A stretch of 64,000 bases of DNA from Enchytraeus crypticus. Lineage: Eukaryota; Annelida; Clitellata; Enchytraeida; Enchytraeidae. Position numbers and translations under genes: made by a program. Of the stretch, positions 35,001-45,811 are shown in pieces (within the stretch, counting starts at the first letter, position 1; the number at the start of each line of letters is the position of its first letter). The notes under the pieces were generated by a model. The model had not been told where the DNA came from. It was given only the letters and a program-made list of their open reading frames with translations, and ran no database searches. The DNA lies in contig CAJHZI010000533.1 of NCBI GenBank assembly GCA_905160935.1, positions 1,352,501 through 1,416,500 of the forward strand. Direction: 5' to 3'.

Positions 35001-36674
35001 CCTTCCTCTTCATTTCCACATATGAGTGGGTCTTTGAATCATCTAACATACCTAACCTCGGCCTGCTCCTGTCTCTTTTTCCTTCCATTCACCAAAAGGC
35101 AACGATTACTAATAACCATGGAGAGGAAGGAGGAAATGGGTCTTAAACAAGCATCTGTGCTTCCCGACCCAGTGTGCCGTTATGTTTATGTAATTGAGTA
35201 ACTAGGTTAAGTAACTAACTAAAAAAGCTAAACTTCATAATTGCAGCTAATTTAGGTCATAATTACTTTTTTTGCAATTTCTAGTTTTACATCAAATAAT
35301 ATGTAGCTTCTATTATATTTTTTTAGACTGGTGTTGTTTTTCTAGTTTAACTCTTGAAACCTGGCAGTTTTTATATTGTTTGTTTTGACATTCACAAATT
35401 TTAATTATTTTATTTGTTTTAACATTTGTAAATTTTATGTATTTTGTTTGTTTTGACATTTGTAAAATTTTCTTTCTTTCACTTTGACATACACAAATTT
35501 TTTTTTTTGTTGTTTTGACGTATGCATACTTTATTTATTTTGTTTGTTTTGAGACAGTAGTTAATTTAATTGTTTTTTAATGTTTGTAGATTTGATTAAT
35601 TTTGTTATTTTGACTAATGTTTTGTATAATTTTTACACTGGTTGTTGTAGGACTTGAGCCGGCTAGGGAGAGATCTTAAGCATGTTATTATAATAGATAA
35701 CTCACCAGCGTCCTATCTCTTTCATCCTGAGAATGCTGTAAGTGTTCGATGTAGTTTAAATATTTTTTGTTCTACGAATCGTCATCATCATCATCTTCCC
35801 TTGAATCCCAGTTTAACTAGGATCTGGATACGAATAGACTGTCTCAAATCCTCTCTGTCCTATATCATATCATTAAATTTATTGTTCTATGAATACTCGT
35901 ATTAAGTACTCTGTATCCCATATATTTAATTCAGTCCTTCGTTGCAGATATAGTAAATTCATCAAATAGTGGCTATTAAATTGGATTGAATTAAATATTT
36001 TTAATTCGTTGCTTTGTGGACAATATTATGATAAACATAACTCATTACCATTTGTATTACGGGGCATTATGGATTAGATAACCATCATCTTCCCTATTAC
36101 GGATTAGATAATATTTTTAAAAATGTGCTTAATTTTCGATTGATTATATTTTAAAAATCCAAACTTAATCAATTTACTATTTTTATTGTATATAAAATCT
36201 ATTTGAAAAATGTATTTTTTTATGTCGAAAGGGACCTGAAAAGGTTCATTTTTACTGTACCATTTTCTGTCTTCTTTATACGATATATAATAGGCTGCTG
36301 GAGTTAGCATTTATGGAAGAATAGAAGGAAGAAAAAAAAGAATATAGAGGAAACGACTAAGAATAGAGTTTTGTGGAGGAAAATCATAGAGAAATCTTTG
36401 ATTGGAACCAGCGCCAGGATGATCACATGACATGACATTATATGCTCTGTATGTTATGTTTTGTATCAAGGTGCCGATATTGACCTGGTTTGATGACCCG
36501 GCTGACACTGAGCTGCGCGACCTCGTGCCGTTCTTTGAACGACTCTCAGCCGCAGGACCGGCTCAAGATGTCTACTCGTTCCTCACGAGCTACAACCTGG
36601 GAGCCAATCCAATCCTGTACACAGAGCGCGACGGCGTAACTACTATCAGAGTGGGAGGAGGTGGGGACAGTTAG
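25552..36674 (+). CDS. CTDSPL: Gene C: CTD small phosphatase (SCP family), 9 exons, 310 aa
   Basis: Exons: 25552-25645, 27160-27353, 28468-28572, 29803-29859, 32273-32365, 33316-33368, 34414-34459, 35651-35737 and 36471-36674. All introns are GT-AG and phases match. The N terminus [10 protein letters not shown] and the Cys pair in KQLFCCFRR match vertebrate CTDSP1/CTDSPL proteins; these cysteines are palmitoylated in relatives. The HAD/FCP catalytic core has DLDETLV (Asp120 and Asp122), Lys214 in GNYVK and DNSP (Asp230), with the same spacing as human SCP1 Asp96, Lys190 and Asp206. SCP enzymes dephosphorylate Ser5 of the RNA polymerase II CTD and also SMADs and REST. The last exon adds about 25 residues beyond the usual end and finishes [13 protein letters not shown]1, CTDSP2 and CTDSPL are vertebrate duplicates, so the symbol only names the family. 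Confidence 0.95.
26265..26470 (+). mobile_element. 3' fragment of the 56-kb LINE family
   Basis: It encodes [20 protein letters not shown] and MLDDLKT and ends with GACCTGGCCAGTAGATAGTG then CACTAAGAGAGAGA, as in the LINE at 57490-57680. It lies in intron 1 of gene C. Confidence 0.8.
26480..26620 (-). repeat. SINE-A fragment
   Basis: It carries TTGCACTCCGTTGATCGACA and GACAAATATGGTGTCTGAGA then GGTTTCTTATTTCCTTCCT, the order of SINE-A on the minus strand. Confidence 0.6.
27404..27705. repeat. Minisatellite, unit about 30 bp, about 9 copies
   Basis: Diverged copies of ATCATTTGAATCAATTATTA plus TCATGTAA start about 50 bp after the donor of gene C exon 2. Confidence 0.8.
28305..28465. repeat. 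TTGATTGCTTGATTAA-type tandem repeat before gene C exon 3
   Basis: Imperfect 12-16 bp units (TGATTGCTTGATTAAT) run up to the exon 3 acceptor ATTGCAG. Similar (ATTG)n runs precede exon 5 (32240-32272). Confidence 0.8.
28549..28975 (+). repeat. 31-bp array copying the exon 3 splice donor of gene C (about 14 copies)
   Basis: The unit is CTTGTTCATAGTTCTTTTGT + TGTAAGTCAAT, that is the last codons of exon 3 (LVHSSFV) plus the donor GTAAGT. The first unit is the true exon end (donor at 28573); the others lie in the intron. Most keep GTTGTAAGT; two have GTAGGT, one GCAAGT, one GTAAAT. Confidence 0.95.
31010..32225 (-). mobile_element. Decayed LINE 3' part (jockey/CR1-like RT C terminus)
   Basis: On the minus strand: [59 protein letters not shown], then [13 protein letters not shown] and [12 protein letters not shown]. 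This is the usual C-terminal region after the RT domain. Upstream remains with FADDTTSH lie near 32070-32110. It sits in intron 4 of gene C. Confidence 0.75.
32478..32630 (-). repeat. tRNA-derived SINE (family T)
   Basis: It has the B box as GGATTTGAACCCGCACC on the plus strand and the shared GTCAGTTTCCTCACTC body. It lies in intron 5 of gene C, about 110 bp after the exon 5 donor. Confidence 0.8.
33030..33272 (+). repeat. SINE-B, copy 1, (GATGAT)n tail
   Basis: The head CCCGTGTTGTGTCCAGGTTG, AATAGACCAACCG resembles the head of SINE-A. The 3' part CCCTGGTTAAACTGGGATGT plus AAGGGAAGACGATGATGATG is specific to this family. Confidence 0.75.
33950..34116 (+). repeat. SINE-B, copy 2
   Basis: It has head CCCATGTTGTGTCAGAGTTT and AATAGACCAATCGTGGA, and tail CCCACTGGGATGCAGTGGAA with GATGATGATG. 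Tail-only pieces on the minus strand lie at 35775-35860 and 49528-49590. Confidence 0.7.
34732..35192 (+). repeat. 5S-rRNA-derived SINE, copy 1, interrupted by a LINE tail
   Basis: The segment GAAGTTAAGCTGCGTGGACC...GGTTAGTACTTTGTGGGTGCCACCTTGGAAGACCGAGAGTTG follows 5S rRNA box A (AAGCTAAGC), GGTTAGTACTT and GGGAGACCG box C order. Bases about 34928-35090 are a LINE 3' tail in minus orientation, bounded by ACCAAA-type repeats. The SINE body resumes at GGCAACGATTACTAATAACC. Confidence 0.8.
34928..35090 (-). mobile_element. 3'-tail fragment of the 56-kb LINE family inside the 5S SINE
   Basis: On the minus strand it encodes [11 protein letters not shown]-type bases from the LINE end and finishes with CCATGGACCTGCCAGTAGGC AGTGCACTAAGAGAGAGA. 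ACCAAATGG and ACCAAAAGG flank it as a likely target duplication. Confidence 0.75.
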
Positions 36675-37021
36675 TTGTCATAGCAACTGATATGATCAGA
36701 GTGGGAGGGGCAGGGACTGTTAGTTGTCATAGCAACTGATATGATCAGAGTAGGAGGGGCGGGGACAGTTTGTTGTCATAGCAACTGATATGATCAGAGT
36801 GGGAGGGGACGGGGACAGTTAGTTGTCACAGCAACTGATATGATCAGAGTGGGAGGGGCGGGGACAGTTAGTTGTCATAGCAACTGATGTGATCAGAGTG
36901 GGAGAGGGCGGGGACAGTTAGTTGTCATAGCAACTGATATGATCAGAGTGGGAGGGGGCGGGGACAATTAGTTGTCATAGCAACTGCTGTGTATAGAATG
37001 GGAAGGGCGGAGTCAGTTGTT
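36642..37021 (+). repeat. Minisatellite starting in the last codons of gene C, about 8 copies of about 52 bp
   Basis: The unit ATCAGAGTGGGAGGGGCGGG, GACAGTTAGTTGTCATAGCA, ACTGATATG begins with the codons for IRVGGGGDS and the TAG stop, then repeats downstream as 3'UTR. Copies vary mainly in the G run. Confidence 0.9.
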
Positions 37022-40000
37022 TCCTAATTTGGTTGTTGGGGAAAATTTTGAGCAACCGATTATAGCCGGAGAATGATCCCAGCTGCTCTGATACTGAAGT
37101 TGTTAGACATGGTGCACTCTGATAAAATATAGTTTAAATTCTTGTTATTGCCATTATAACTACAGTAATACAAATATTGCAATTATTTATTTTGTTTAAT
37201 GATAAGTTAAACTAGAGAATGACTACAAGATTAGAGTATGGTTGTTATAGTATTGGTTGGATTGATAGTATGGATGCTGTTATATTAGTTGTTGTGGATG
37301 TTATGTAAATTATTGTAGAGATTAAAGTGAGAGTTATGATAATTTAATCCTATTAAATCTGTATTTATCTTAAGCTATTTTGTTGTGATTGTAAAACTGC
37401 TTACTACATATTTTTCTGGTTGTTCAATGGACTGATTGATTTGGTAGCACGTCTGACTGCTAAGCAAGAGAACATCGGATCTATTCCTATTCTCTGATTT
37501 TCCCCCTTATATTAGAAAACAGACATTAAATGTGCTGTATTGATTTTTATTAATTTTATTAATTAAGCAACTATAATTGTTTGGCACTTATCTGTTGCAA
37601 TATTTAGTACATTGTTGCCTGTTGTATGCTATTGACATCTTTTTGCCTATGAAAGGTTTTCTGATCTATGACATCAAGTTATAAGATGACGAACGAAATA
37701 TGATTTTTTTCTGTAATAATTAATCATAGAAGCTAAATACATTACAAGTCGTAGATGTAGATGTGTTTAATGCAACCTTTATGATTTTACATTTATGTGC
37801 TATGCCATTTATATTATTATGAGAATTCCAACACAGCTCACTAGAAATTCAAGTGCTGCTGGTTTAGATGTTAATTGTTAATTGTGGGTGGACTTGTAGT
37901 TGAAGGTATTAGGTAATTAAATCACCCAAGCATTTCTTGCTGATTTATTGTTCTTGTTTTATCAGTATGTTTGCCTGTGATAGTTAGCAATCCACTACAA
38001 CTGCAAAATTGTCAATATAATTTGATATTTTTGACTGGCTCGTAACATTAGAAATGTTATAATAATATTTGGCCTTTATTCTGAAGGTAGGTTGTGTGAC
38101 TTTAACCTATAATTAATCTATTGTGGTTTCGATGAGATGATAAAATCGTTTTATTATATTTTCTTGCATTTTTGTCAGTGTGTATGCAAGCGTTTGCGTG
38201 GACGATGTGCTGTTATTTTTTTAGGATCTGTTTATATGTCTCTATGCTATGCTATCTGTGTTTCGTTGTGTGTGTACGCACTGTATGCATGCATTAGATG
38301 CAGTCAGTGTCTGTCTAGTATGTTTAGATTTAATTGAATAAAATTGTTAGAAAAATGGATGCAGTATTGCTGCATGTTAGATTTAGTAGCCTTAAGGGCG
38401 TCATCAGCAATGAACTGTGACTGATACATTGGTTGAGAGTTGTTGAACTATTCTTGTATATCGTAGCACGTAAAGAGTTGAATAGTTTAGTAACGTTGAA
38501 TTTAATTGTTGATTGTGCGATTGTCTAACCTGCAGCTTACTAATGTTATACTTGTTTTATTCTAGCGGCTTTAAATTTGTACTAAAGCAATCGAATTCCA
38601 CTGTCTCTGCATAATATCTAGTGCTTCGAGAGTTGTTGGCTTGTGCTGTAGCTCAGAATCAGATAATTTAGTGTAACTTGAATACTTGAGGTGTTTGTAA
38701 ATTTCTGCTTTGAACATAAGAACGTTTAAGAGCATATTAGAATTCTATAGGTTATAATATTATGAACTCGTTGGATGGTGTAATTGTTAGTATGAATGCC
38801 TGATAAAAAATAGGTAATCTGTTGAAATCCATTTGACACAATATCTTTAGTACTAAAAATGATGCTAAAACTCATTTGTATTCTTAAATTATTCCTCTGT
38901 TGTACACAATGAAAGAGAGAGAGATCTCAATAGATTTGATTAGTAGAAGGCCTGAGCCAAAGTTAATGTTTCTCCTGTCTCGAAGGCTTATCGGTGACTG
39001 GAAATAGAATGTGAAACAGTCGATGTTTATGTTGTGTGTCGTTGATTTTATTTGATATTATGTTACAGGAATTTGATAACTCATTCGTATGTTGATATGA
39101 AGAGAATAGCAGAGGATAGAAATATGTAGCAGAGTTATACTTCGTGGACCTGCCAATAGGCAGTACACTGAGAGTTAGAGGAATAGATAATTTGCATAGA
39201 TTAGTATTGCTGCTGTTCATTGATATTGTTAATTTCGAGAATATAGTTTTAATGCTTCAGCATGGTTGGCAAGAAAAAATATTAAAAAAGTAAACTAGTA
39301 TGTCATTGTTTGTAAAAATTGATCAATTCCCAAATTCTTTCCAGAATCTTGCACACTAGCTCTTAAGAGCAAATTTGCAATCAGCGAGCTAGTCTTTGTT
39401 TTGAGACACTAAAAGGTGCTTTTTTTCATTCGATTTTTACAGGATATGACTTCTGAAGTACATTTCTGTTAATGTCTTCAATATCTGCTTTGGTAAGCTT
39501 CTTCAGATTATATACAGTTTTGAGTGGAACTATCTCCTATTATCCTGGCTCAGTAAAAAACGAATATTTCTTATTACTTTTTAGACTTTCAGTGCTTTTA
39601 ATGTTTCGTTTCCGTGTAAACGGATGAGATTTACTAATTAATTTACTTTAGTAATTGATTGATTGATTGATTTTTTAATTGATTGGGTGAGTGAGCGAGT
39701 AACTGATTGACTAATTAATTGATTATGTAGGTTAACAGTGCAGTGCTGAACGCCATGTTATATCTTAATGATATTTGCCTTATTTGTTGCTTATTAACAT
39801 ACTTTGTTGCTGGTAACTATTAATTAACTAACTTGTTAGCACGATAAATACTGTGAATAGTGTGTATTGCGTTCTTCATGCATGTATCGTGAATCATTCT
39901 TCTTTCATGAATAGCAGACATATTTAAAATTTCCTTTTAAAATTCTAATTAAGATTATATTTGAAGAATCGCATGAATATTGTTGTTGTAATTCAGCCTT

Positions 40001-40770
40001 TTTTCGAATGGTTTTACATTTATTTGGCAGCTATTGTTAGAGGAGAGAAAGAAAAAACCACTGGTACAGTGAGAGTTCTGATTCTGTCGTTTAACGTTTG
40101 AATGTGCAATCTCGTTAACTTTATTTTTCAGATATTTTCGTGTTATATTAGTTTTAGCTGTAAATTACTACAGTAGCATATCCGACGTGGGAAAAATTTT
40201 ATATTTATTCGGTTTGTTAATTTTAGAGCTAGGACGTGTTTTTGAGAACAAATGTTACTATTTTATTATTTTACGTACTCAATGAATTTCATATAATGTA
40301 ACGTTGACCTGAATGCGGATATGTTGAAATGTTATAGGTCTCAAGGTCAAGTAGCTGGATAGTGTGGTGTTGTTAAGACACAGTATTCTGAGGTTGCACA
40401 GTAAAGCAACGGGTGTTGTTGGTTAATTTCTAATTAAAATCTTTTTATTTTTGTTGCGATAATCAGATTGTTGATGTTAACTATTCTTTAGTCAAGCAAA
40501 AAACACATTGTAAATTATATAGTGATATTGATATTTGAGGATAAATTGTGTCTTCGTCTATCTTTCGTTTTGTCGTTTAAATATTATATTAGCGAATGAA
40601 TTGATTGGTTGAAGAAATCAACTTAAATTATTTCTATTTAATTGCGAGCGATAAAATTGATTAAAGATGTCGAATGATTTGACATTTGTTGCGTAGATTT
40701 AACGTTCATTTCACCTGCTATGAGTGATGAGCGACTAGACTCTATGTATCCTTGGATGTCTTGGTTAAAG
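37022..40770. other. 3' flank of gene C, no further gene seen
   Basis: A 3.7-kb AT-rich stretch. It holds a LINE tail scrap at 39140-39182 (GGACCTGCCAATAGGCAGTA) and an (ATTG)n run at 39652-39725. Part may be 3'UTR. No coding exon could be supported. Confidence 0.45.
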
Positions 40771-40771
40771 T

Positions 40772-40826
40772 CTTGTGTTTTTGTGAACAGGCTATGCAAT
40801 AGCGCATAGCCTGTTCATAACACAAG
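40772..40826. repeat. Imperfect hairpin
   Basis: CTTGTGTT..GAACAGGCTATGC pairs with GCATAGCCTGTTC..AACACAAG around a short loop. Confidence 0.75.
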
Positions 40827-40867
40827 AGCATGTGTTTACTCGCTCTAGAACATGAAGACTTGTCTGT

Positions 40868-40955
40868 TTGAGTGATCAAGTTGTTAGTATACTTGCCTGT
40901 CGAGCAGGAAGCCATGAGTTCGAAACACAGCCAGGCTGTGAGTGTGACCTTGTGT
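40868..40955 (+). repeat. tRNA-like sequence, probably a SINE head
   Basis: TTAGTATACTTGCCTGTCGA, GCAGGAAGCC and GAGTTCGAAAC resemble a tRNA (D arm, anticodon arm CCTGT/GCAGG, T loop TTCGAAA), but the acceptor stem does not close. It looks like a diverged tRNA-derived repeat. Confidence 0.4.
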
Positions 40956-41774
40956 TAATAGAGGTAAAATGTGACTTTAGATAGAATTACATGCATTGTA
41001 AGTTTAGTGAAGCAAGGCACTGTGTGTTCAAATGAAACTATGTCTTTCTTTAATGAAATCCTGATGCTATGACGTTTATTTTATTTTTGGCTGCTATCGC
41101 AGCTATTTACACTTGTTATCCCTTAGGAGCACTAAATCTGAGTGATATTTATGAAAATAAACACCGCTGTTAGATGATGAAATCAATTTTAAGTTATTGT
41201 ACATAAGTTGAGTTTTAAAGATTTTAATTTCATGGTGAACTGTCATGTTTTTTGTCATGTATTAAAGTACTATTACTACTACTATTGTGTAAGTTCTAAA
41301 TGCCTTCACGTGAAGTCTTGTGCAGTCTGGTAAGTGTACTCTATGTATCACTTCATGTGCTTCCAACTCTCTCTTCCTATTCGCCTTTGTGTTTGTGCCT
41401 TAACTAGAGAGTGTAGTCTCTAATGACTCGTCTGAGTGAAGAAGCGTTCTTTAAATTTGATGATTTTCTTAAGCTCAACAATATATTCACTCTAAAAACA
41501 TGTGTTGTAAAATATTCACCGTGATTACGTCTATCACTTTTAAGATCGAATATGTAAATCATTATGTGGTGCAGTTGCTTATCCTTTTACCAGTCCTCTA
41601 TATGTGCAAGTTTTTCTGGTCGATCAGTCAAGATTTTAATCAGATCAGCTCATGCAGTGCACCGCGGGATGCTTAGAATTTTCTGAATTTACTGAATTTA
41701 TTAAACCAAATAAGCGTCTTAGATGTGCTATTCATCTCGGTATAGAATATATACATGCATATATTTGCATGTAT

Positions 41775-41935
41775 GTACTGACTGGAGTCAGTGGCGAAGT
41801 CGGTAAGATACTCGACCTCGGATCGGTATGTGAGGGGTTCTAATCCTGGGCTCGCCCGTCACTGACATCGCTTTCGAGTGAGGAAACTGACATTAACCTT
41901 AGCTTAACCAGCTTTATGTTAATGCCGCAGCAATT
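41775..41935 (+). repeat. tRNA-derived SINE (family T)
   Basis: AGTGGCGAAGTCGGTAAGAT, ATCGGTATGTGAGGGGTTCT and TCCTGGGCTCGCCCGTCACT are seen, then GAGTGAGGAAACTGACATTA. It is the best-preserved plus-strand copy. Confidence 0.85.
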
Positions 41936-42439
41936 TTAGTGCTGTGTTCATTTATGACAGCGTCGAGCACATTACAGTAATAGATAGTGTAGTAATCTTC
42001 AATCGAGTTATAGACACTAATGATGAATAATTTAACTTGTCAGTTAAATTCGTGTTAAATATATTTTATATTAGTCCTAAAAATGTAGGATTTTGGAATG
42101 GTTCTGTAAAATAGCGTTACATTGAATAATAATAACTGCTATTTTATTGTAAGGTGTTACTATTTTAAATTATTATTCTTTTTAAAATTCAAACAATTGT
42201 TGCTGGACATTATAATGTTGTTGTGTTCATTTAATTTAATTTTGATTTGTGATGAATGAACTGCAGAATTTTTCCTGACAGTTACCATAAATGTCCACAC
42301 AGAAATTCTAACTGTTTGGGTGTCTATGCTTTTTTATGGATGGCTGTCTATGTGTATAGTGTTCTATCGAAAGGAAGGCCCAAGACACATATTTATATTC
42401 ATGTTCTGCTTTCCTGCTCTTTAAGCGCACTCCTTTGAC

Positions 42440-42680
42440 TTGATAGTTGGTCACATCACAGTGCTATCAATCAATAAGAATTGAACGTCCGGTTCTTCGC
42501 CATAGGACCAGCCAGGGACGTCAAGCTAAGCTTTTACTATACCTCTAGTAGCCTTTGACGTGAGAAAACAAGGCTTCTGAGGTGGTTTGCCATCTCGGTT
42601 TCTTTTTAGTTACCTATGACACTTGCAGTTTACGGTTGGTCTATTCTATAGTAGCGGGGAGACAACGCTAACTGCTGGCT
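42440..42680 (-). repeat. SINE-A-like copy with an inserted foreign segment
   Basis: AGGCTTCTGAGGTGGTTTGC and GGTTGGTCTATTCTATAGTA match SINE-A on the minus strand, while AATTGAACGTCCGGTTCTTC with CAGGGACGTC resembles the dispersed repeat at 4756 and 50190. Confidence 0.5.
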
Positions 42681-42747
42681 TTATGTAGAATGACTGCACG
42701 TGTGTTGCCGTTTCTATACAAATGTTAATGTTGTTTCTTCTACGAAC

Positions 42748-42749
<2 letters not shown>

Positions 42750-42773
<24 letters not shown>
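42750..42773. repeat. (GA)n microsatellite
   Basis: Pure GA run of about 24 bp. Other GA runs at 26435-26468 and 59945-60015 are tails of LINE or SINE copies. Confidence 0.9.
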
Positions 42774-42778
<5 letters not shown>

Positions 42779-43073
42779 GCTTCTCTACAGCAACATTTAT
42801 CCTAACCTTTGTCAAATTGTATCCGATGAGAAGTGTTGGGCATTATTTATGGCCTGTTACATCCTACGCTTCATTTCTAATAAATATTAATTAACGTGTG
42901 CTTTTATTTCTATAAAAATACTGTTTATTGTTTTCTATTAATTGAATTTATCACTTTTCCTATCGAAGCAGTAGTTGTCAGGATTTGAATTCTGACGCTC
43001 TCATTTAGACTCAGGTACAGTACCACTTTGCCACAGGAATGCACGACAGTGTTACCAGTAACGATATTGGTAT

Positions 43074-43195
43074 TGGCTGGAGCCAGTGGCGATTTTGGTA
43101 AGATACTCGACCGCGAATCAGGTTCAAATCCTGGGCTCACCCGTCACTGACATCGCTTTTGAGTGAGGAAACTGACGTTATGTAAGCTAAGAGTG
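43074..43195 (+). repeat. tRNA-derived SINE (family T), internal deletion
   Basis: GGCTGGAGCCAGTGGCGATT and CGAATCAGGTTCAAATCCTG are joined with the bases between anticodon side and B box shortened. It ends GAGGAAACTGACGTTATG. Confidence 0.8.
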
Positions 43196-43708
43196 GGCAT
43201 GGCTGTGTAAATTAAGAGGGTGCTTGGTTATCTAAGCTAACTATCGGTGCCCTGTGGGTGTACTGATAGCTAGTCGTTGAGTGTGTGTGACTAGGCATAA
43301 TTACGTTTAGACAAATACTATTTAAGGAAGTGGCACCTTTAGAGTGCATGTATTGATTGATGCGTGTTAGTTAATATCTGATACTAGTGCTTAAATGCAA
43401 AGTACGGAGCTTGATAATGTGTTATTTAGGCAAAGCATAGGCTGCATAGCTTATGCTATAAATATATACTGCCTATGGATTTTTATTGCTAAATAAAACG
43501 CTATGTAAAGAATTGGCAACACTTTGCTAATTTTTGTTAGTTTGGTGACGAACTAATTATGTAGATCGTCATTTATTGAGGCAGATTAGTTCTGCGTTGT
43601 TTTATTATACCGCAATTGTTGTTGATTTCTTACTTCAGATCTGTGCTTCGGTAGATATCATTTTTGAGGTTAAAAACCTATTTATTGTTTTCTGCAAATA
43701 GAAATTGT

Positions 43709-43780
<72 letters not shown>

Positions 43781-43844
43781 CATTGACACTAGACTTGAGC
43801 ATTTGTTGTTCGTTTAACAATTATTGCGAAAAGACCTGACAGCT

Positions 43845-43965
43845 TCAGCCTAATTTACTGTCAGTTTCCTGTCAACACATTTAAGTCAATGACGTGGCGA
43901 GCATTTGATCCCTGCACCTACTCATCCGCTGTCTGACACCTAACCGATCATGCTACACTCAGTCT
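43845..43965 (-). repeat. Diverged tRNA-derived SINE
   Basis: On the minus strand it has a B-box-like GGGATCAAATGC and a body CAGGAAACTGACAGTAAA, related to family T but more diverged. Confidence 0.5.
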
Positions 43966-44274
43966 CATGAAAATAAAAACAGATGGCAGAGTACTTTTTG
44001 ACTCAAATAGCATGAAAAATGAAAACGATAACTTTAGATGTCGCTATAATTAGAGAACCGTCTCCGAACTCTGTCAGTATCGCATGTGATGTATTAAACA
44101 AACATTAACCAGAAATTAAACTTGGGTTTATAGCTTTCTGAAACCTGATTTATACTTCAAATATAGTCAAAATAGTTTACTTCAAATATAGTCTCTCAGC
44201 TATCTCAACCATTTAAATTTTGCTTTCCCAATATTCTATAAATCTCGACACGTTACGTTAATGTTGCTACAGAA

Positions 44275-44592
44275 CAGACGCCTCGTGTGACTCATCTAGT
44301 AAGTGCAGACTGCACACGACGCCTCGTGTGACTCATCTAGTAAGTGCAGACTGCACACGACGCCTCGTGTGACTCATCTAGTAAGTGCAGACTGCACACG
44401 ACGCCTCGTGTGACTCGTCTAGTAAGTGCAGACTGCACACGACACCTCGTGTGACTCATCTAGTAAGTGTAGACTGCACGCGATACCTCGTGTGACTCAA
44501 TCTAGTAAGTGTAGACTGCACACGACACCTCGTGGTAGCACACGACGCCTCGTGTGACTCATCTAGTAAGTACACACCGCACACGACGCCTC
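44275..44592 (-). repeat. 41-bp minisatellite built from the last codons and stop of gene D
   Basis: About 8 copies. On the gene D strand each unit contains GAGGCGTCGTGTGCAGTCTG + CACTTACTAG, which spells EASCAVCTY then stop, the exact end of gene D. The first unit is the real gene end; the others follow downstream. Confidence 0.95.
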
Positions 44593-45691
44593 GAGTACAT
44601 TGACGTAAGGATTACACGGAAGAGATCCACAGCCTATCTCTACTGGATAGATGACTGATTGATCGTTGCTCGCTTGTCCACCGGCCACTCCCTCTGGAGC
44701 TTCATCCAAGCACAGATACTCCCCTCTGTACCTGATATCAGCGGCCTCACTGACGAGGAAACCCTTGTACATGAGGTCATATCCACTGTCTCCACAATCC
44801 TGTCTTCCAGGCATCATCATGACGTCATAGGACCCCTGGACGTAGCATCTCACGCAGGGCATGTCCTGATTGGCGATTTCTCCACCTGGCATGTTCTCCG
44901 CCTTGAAGGCGCCGATGAGGTCGAACTCGACCCCGTAGATAAGTCCTGAGGCTCCCTGGTGACCTGGGAGACTTCTAGGGAACTGAGGCTTATCGTTCAT
45001 ACAGAGATGATTGGAGCCACTGCCTCCTTGATTGAAGTATGCGCCTGCCATGTATCCTAAAATATGAGTGAGTGAATGAATCAGTGAGCGAGCGAGTGAG
45101 TGAGTGAATGAATGAGCGAGTGAGTGAGTAAATGAGTGAGTGAATGAGTGAGAACATTAAACATTTTCTTCATAGTGGATGAAGAAAATAGATAGTGATG
45201 TTAAAATAGATAGTGACTCCGTTGTTAAACCGTGTTGTAGCTCATAGTTATTTGCTGATAAAGTTGGAACATAATGTTGTACTGGTATCGAATCCCAGAC
45301 TTCAGACAGACGGATTGGGGAGTAAAATTTTATTACATACAATGAGCAGATAAATTCACGAACTACGTAAACTGTTAAGTGGATTTAGTACTTCACACTA
45401 ATAACAGATCTCTCTGGTAAATCTTCTCAAGTAACAGATCTAAGATAGATATTTATTATTCACGGTCTGTTGACTCCTTAATAAAGATCACTCCATTGAT
45501 CAGTATGTAGTTCCTGCACAAAAAGCTATGCCTTCTCAAAAGCAGCTTGTAGCACTGAGATAATATGACTTCTGAGATAGTTTAACTTTTCCTCAGTTCC
45601 TTCTCAGTTGTCAGTTGTCTATTACGGTGCGTGCAGTTTCAGTTTACCGTTGGTCTATTCCTCAATGGTCGCGATATAACATGGGAATATA

Positions 45692-45755
<64 letters not shown>

Positions 45756-45764
45756 CACAGTCAA

Positions 45765-45811
<47 letters not shown>

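Noticed and set aside
40868-40955. Functional tRNA gene
   Set aside because: An anticodon-arm-like and T-loop-like region are present, but the acceptor stem does not pair and no canonical D arm is seen. A diverged tRNA-derived repeat is more likely. The same applies to 870-985, 5745-5835 and 37435-37490.
44659-44949. Plus-strand open frame opposite gene D
   Set aside because: It is the antisense shadow of the conserved gene D exon, whose minus-strand reading has the signal peptide, splice signals and family motifs.
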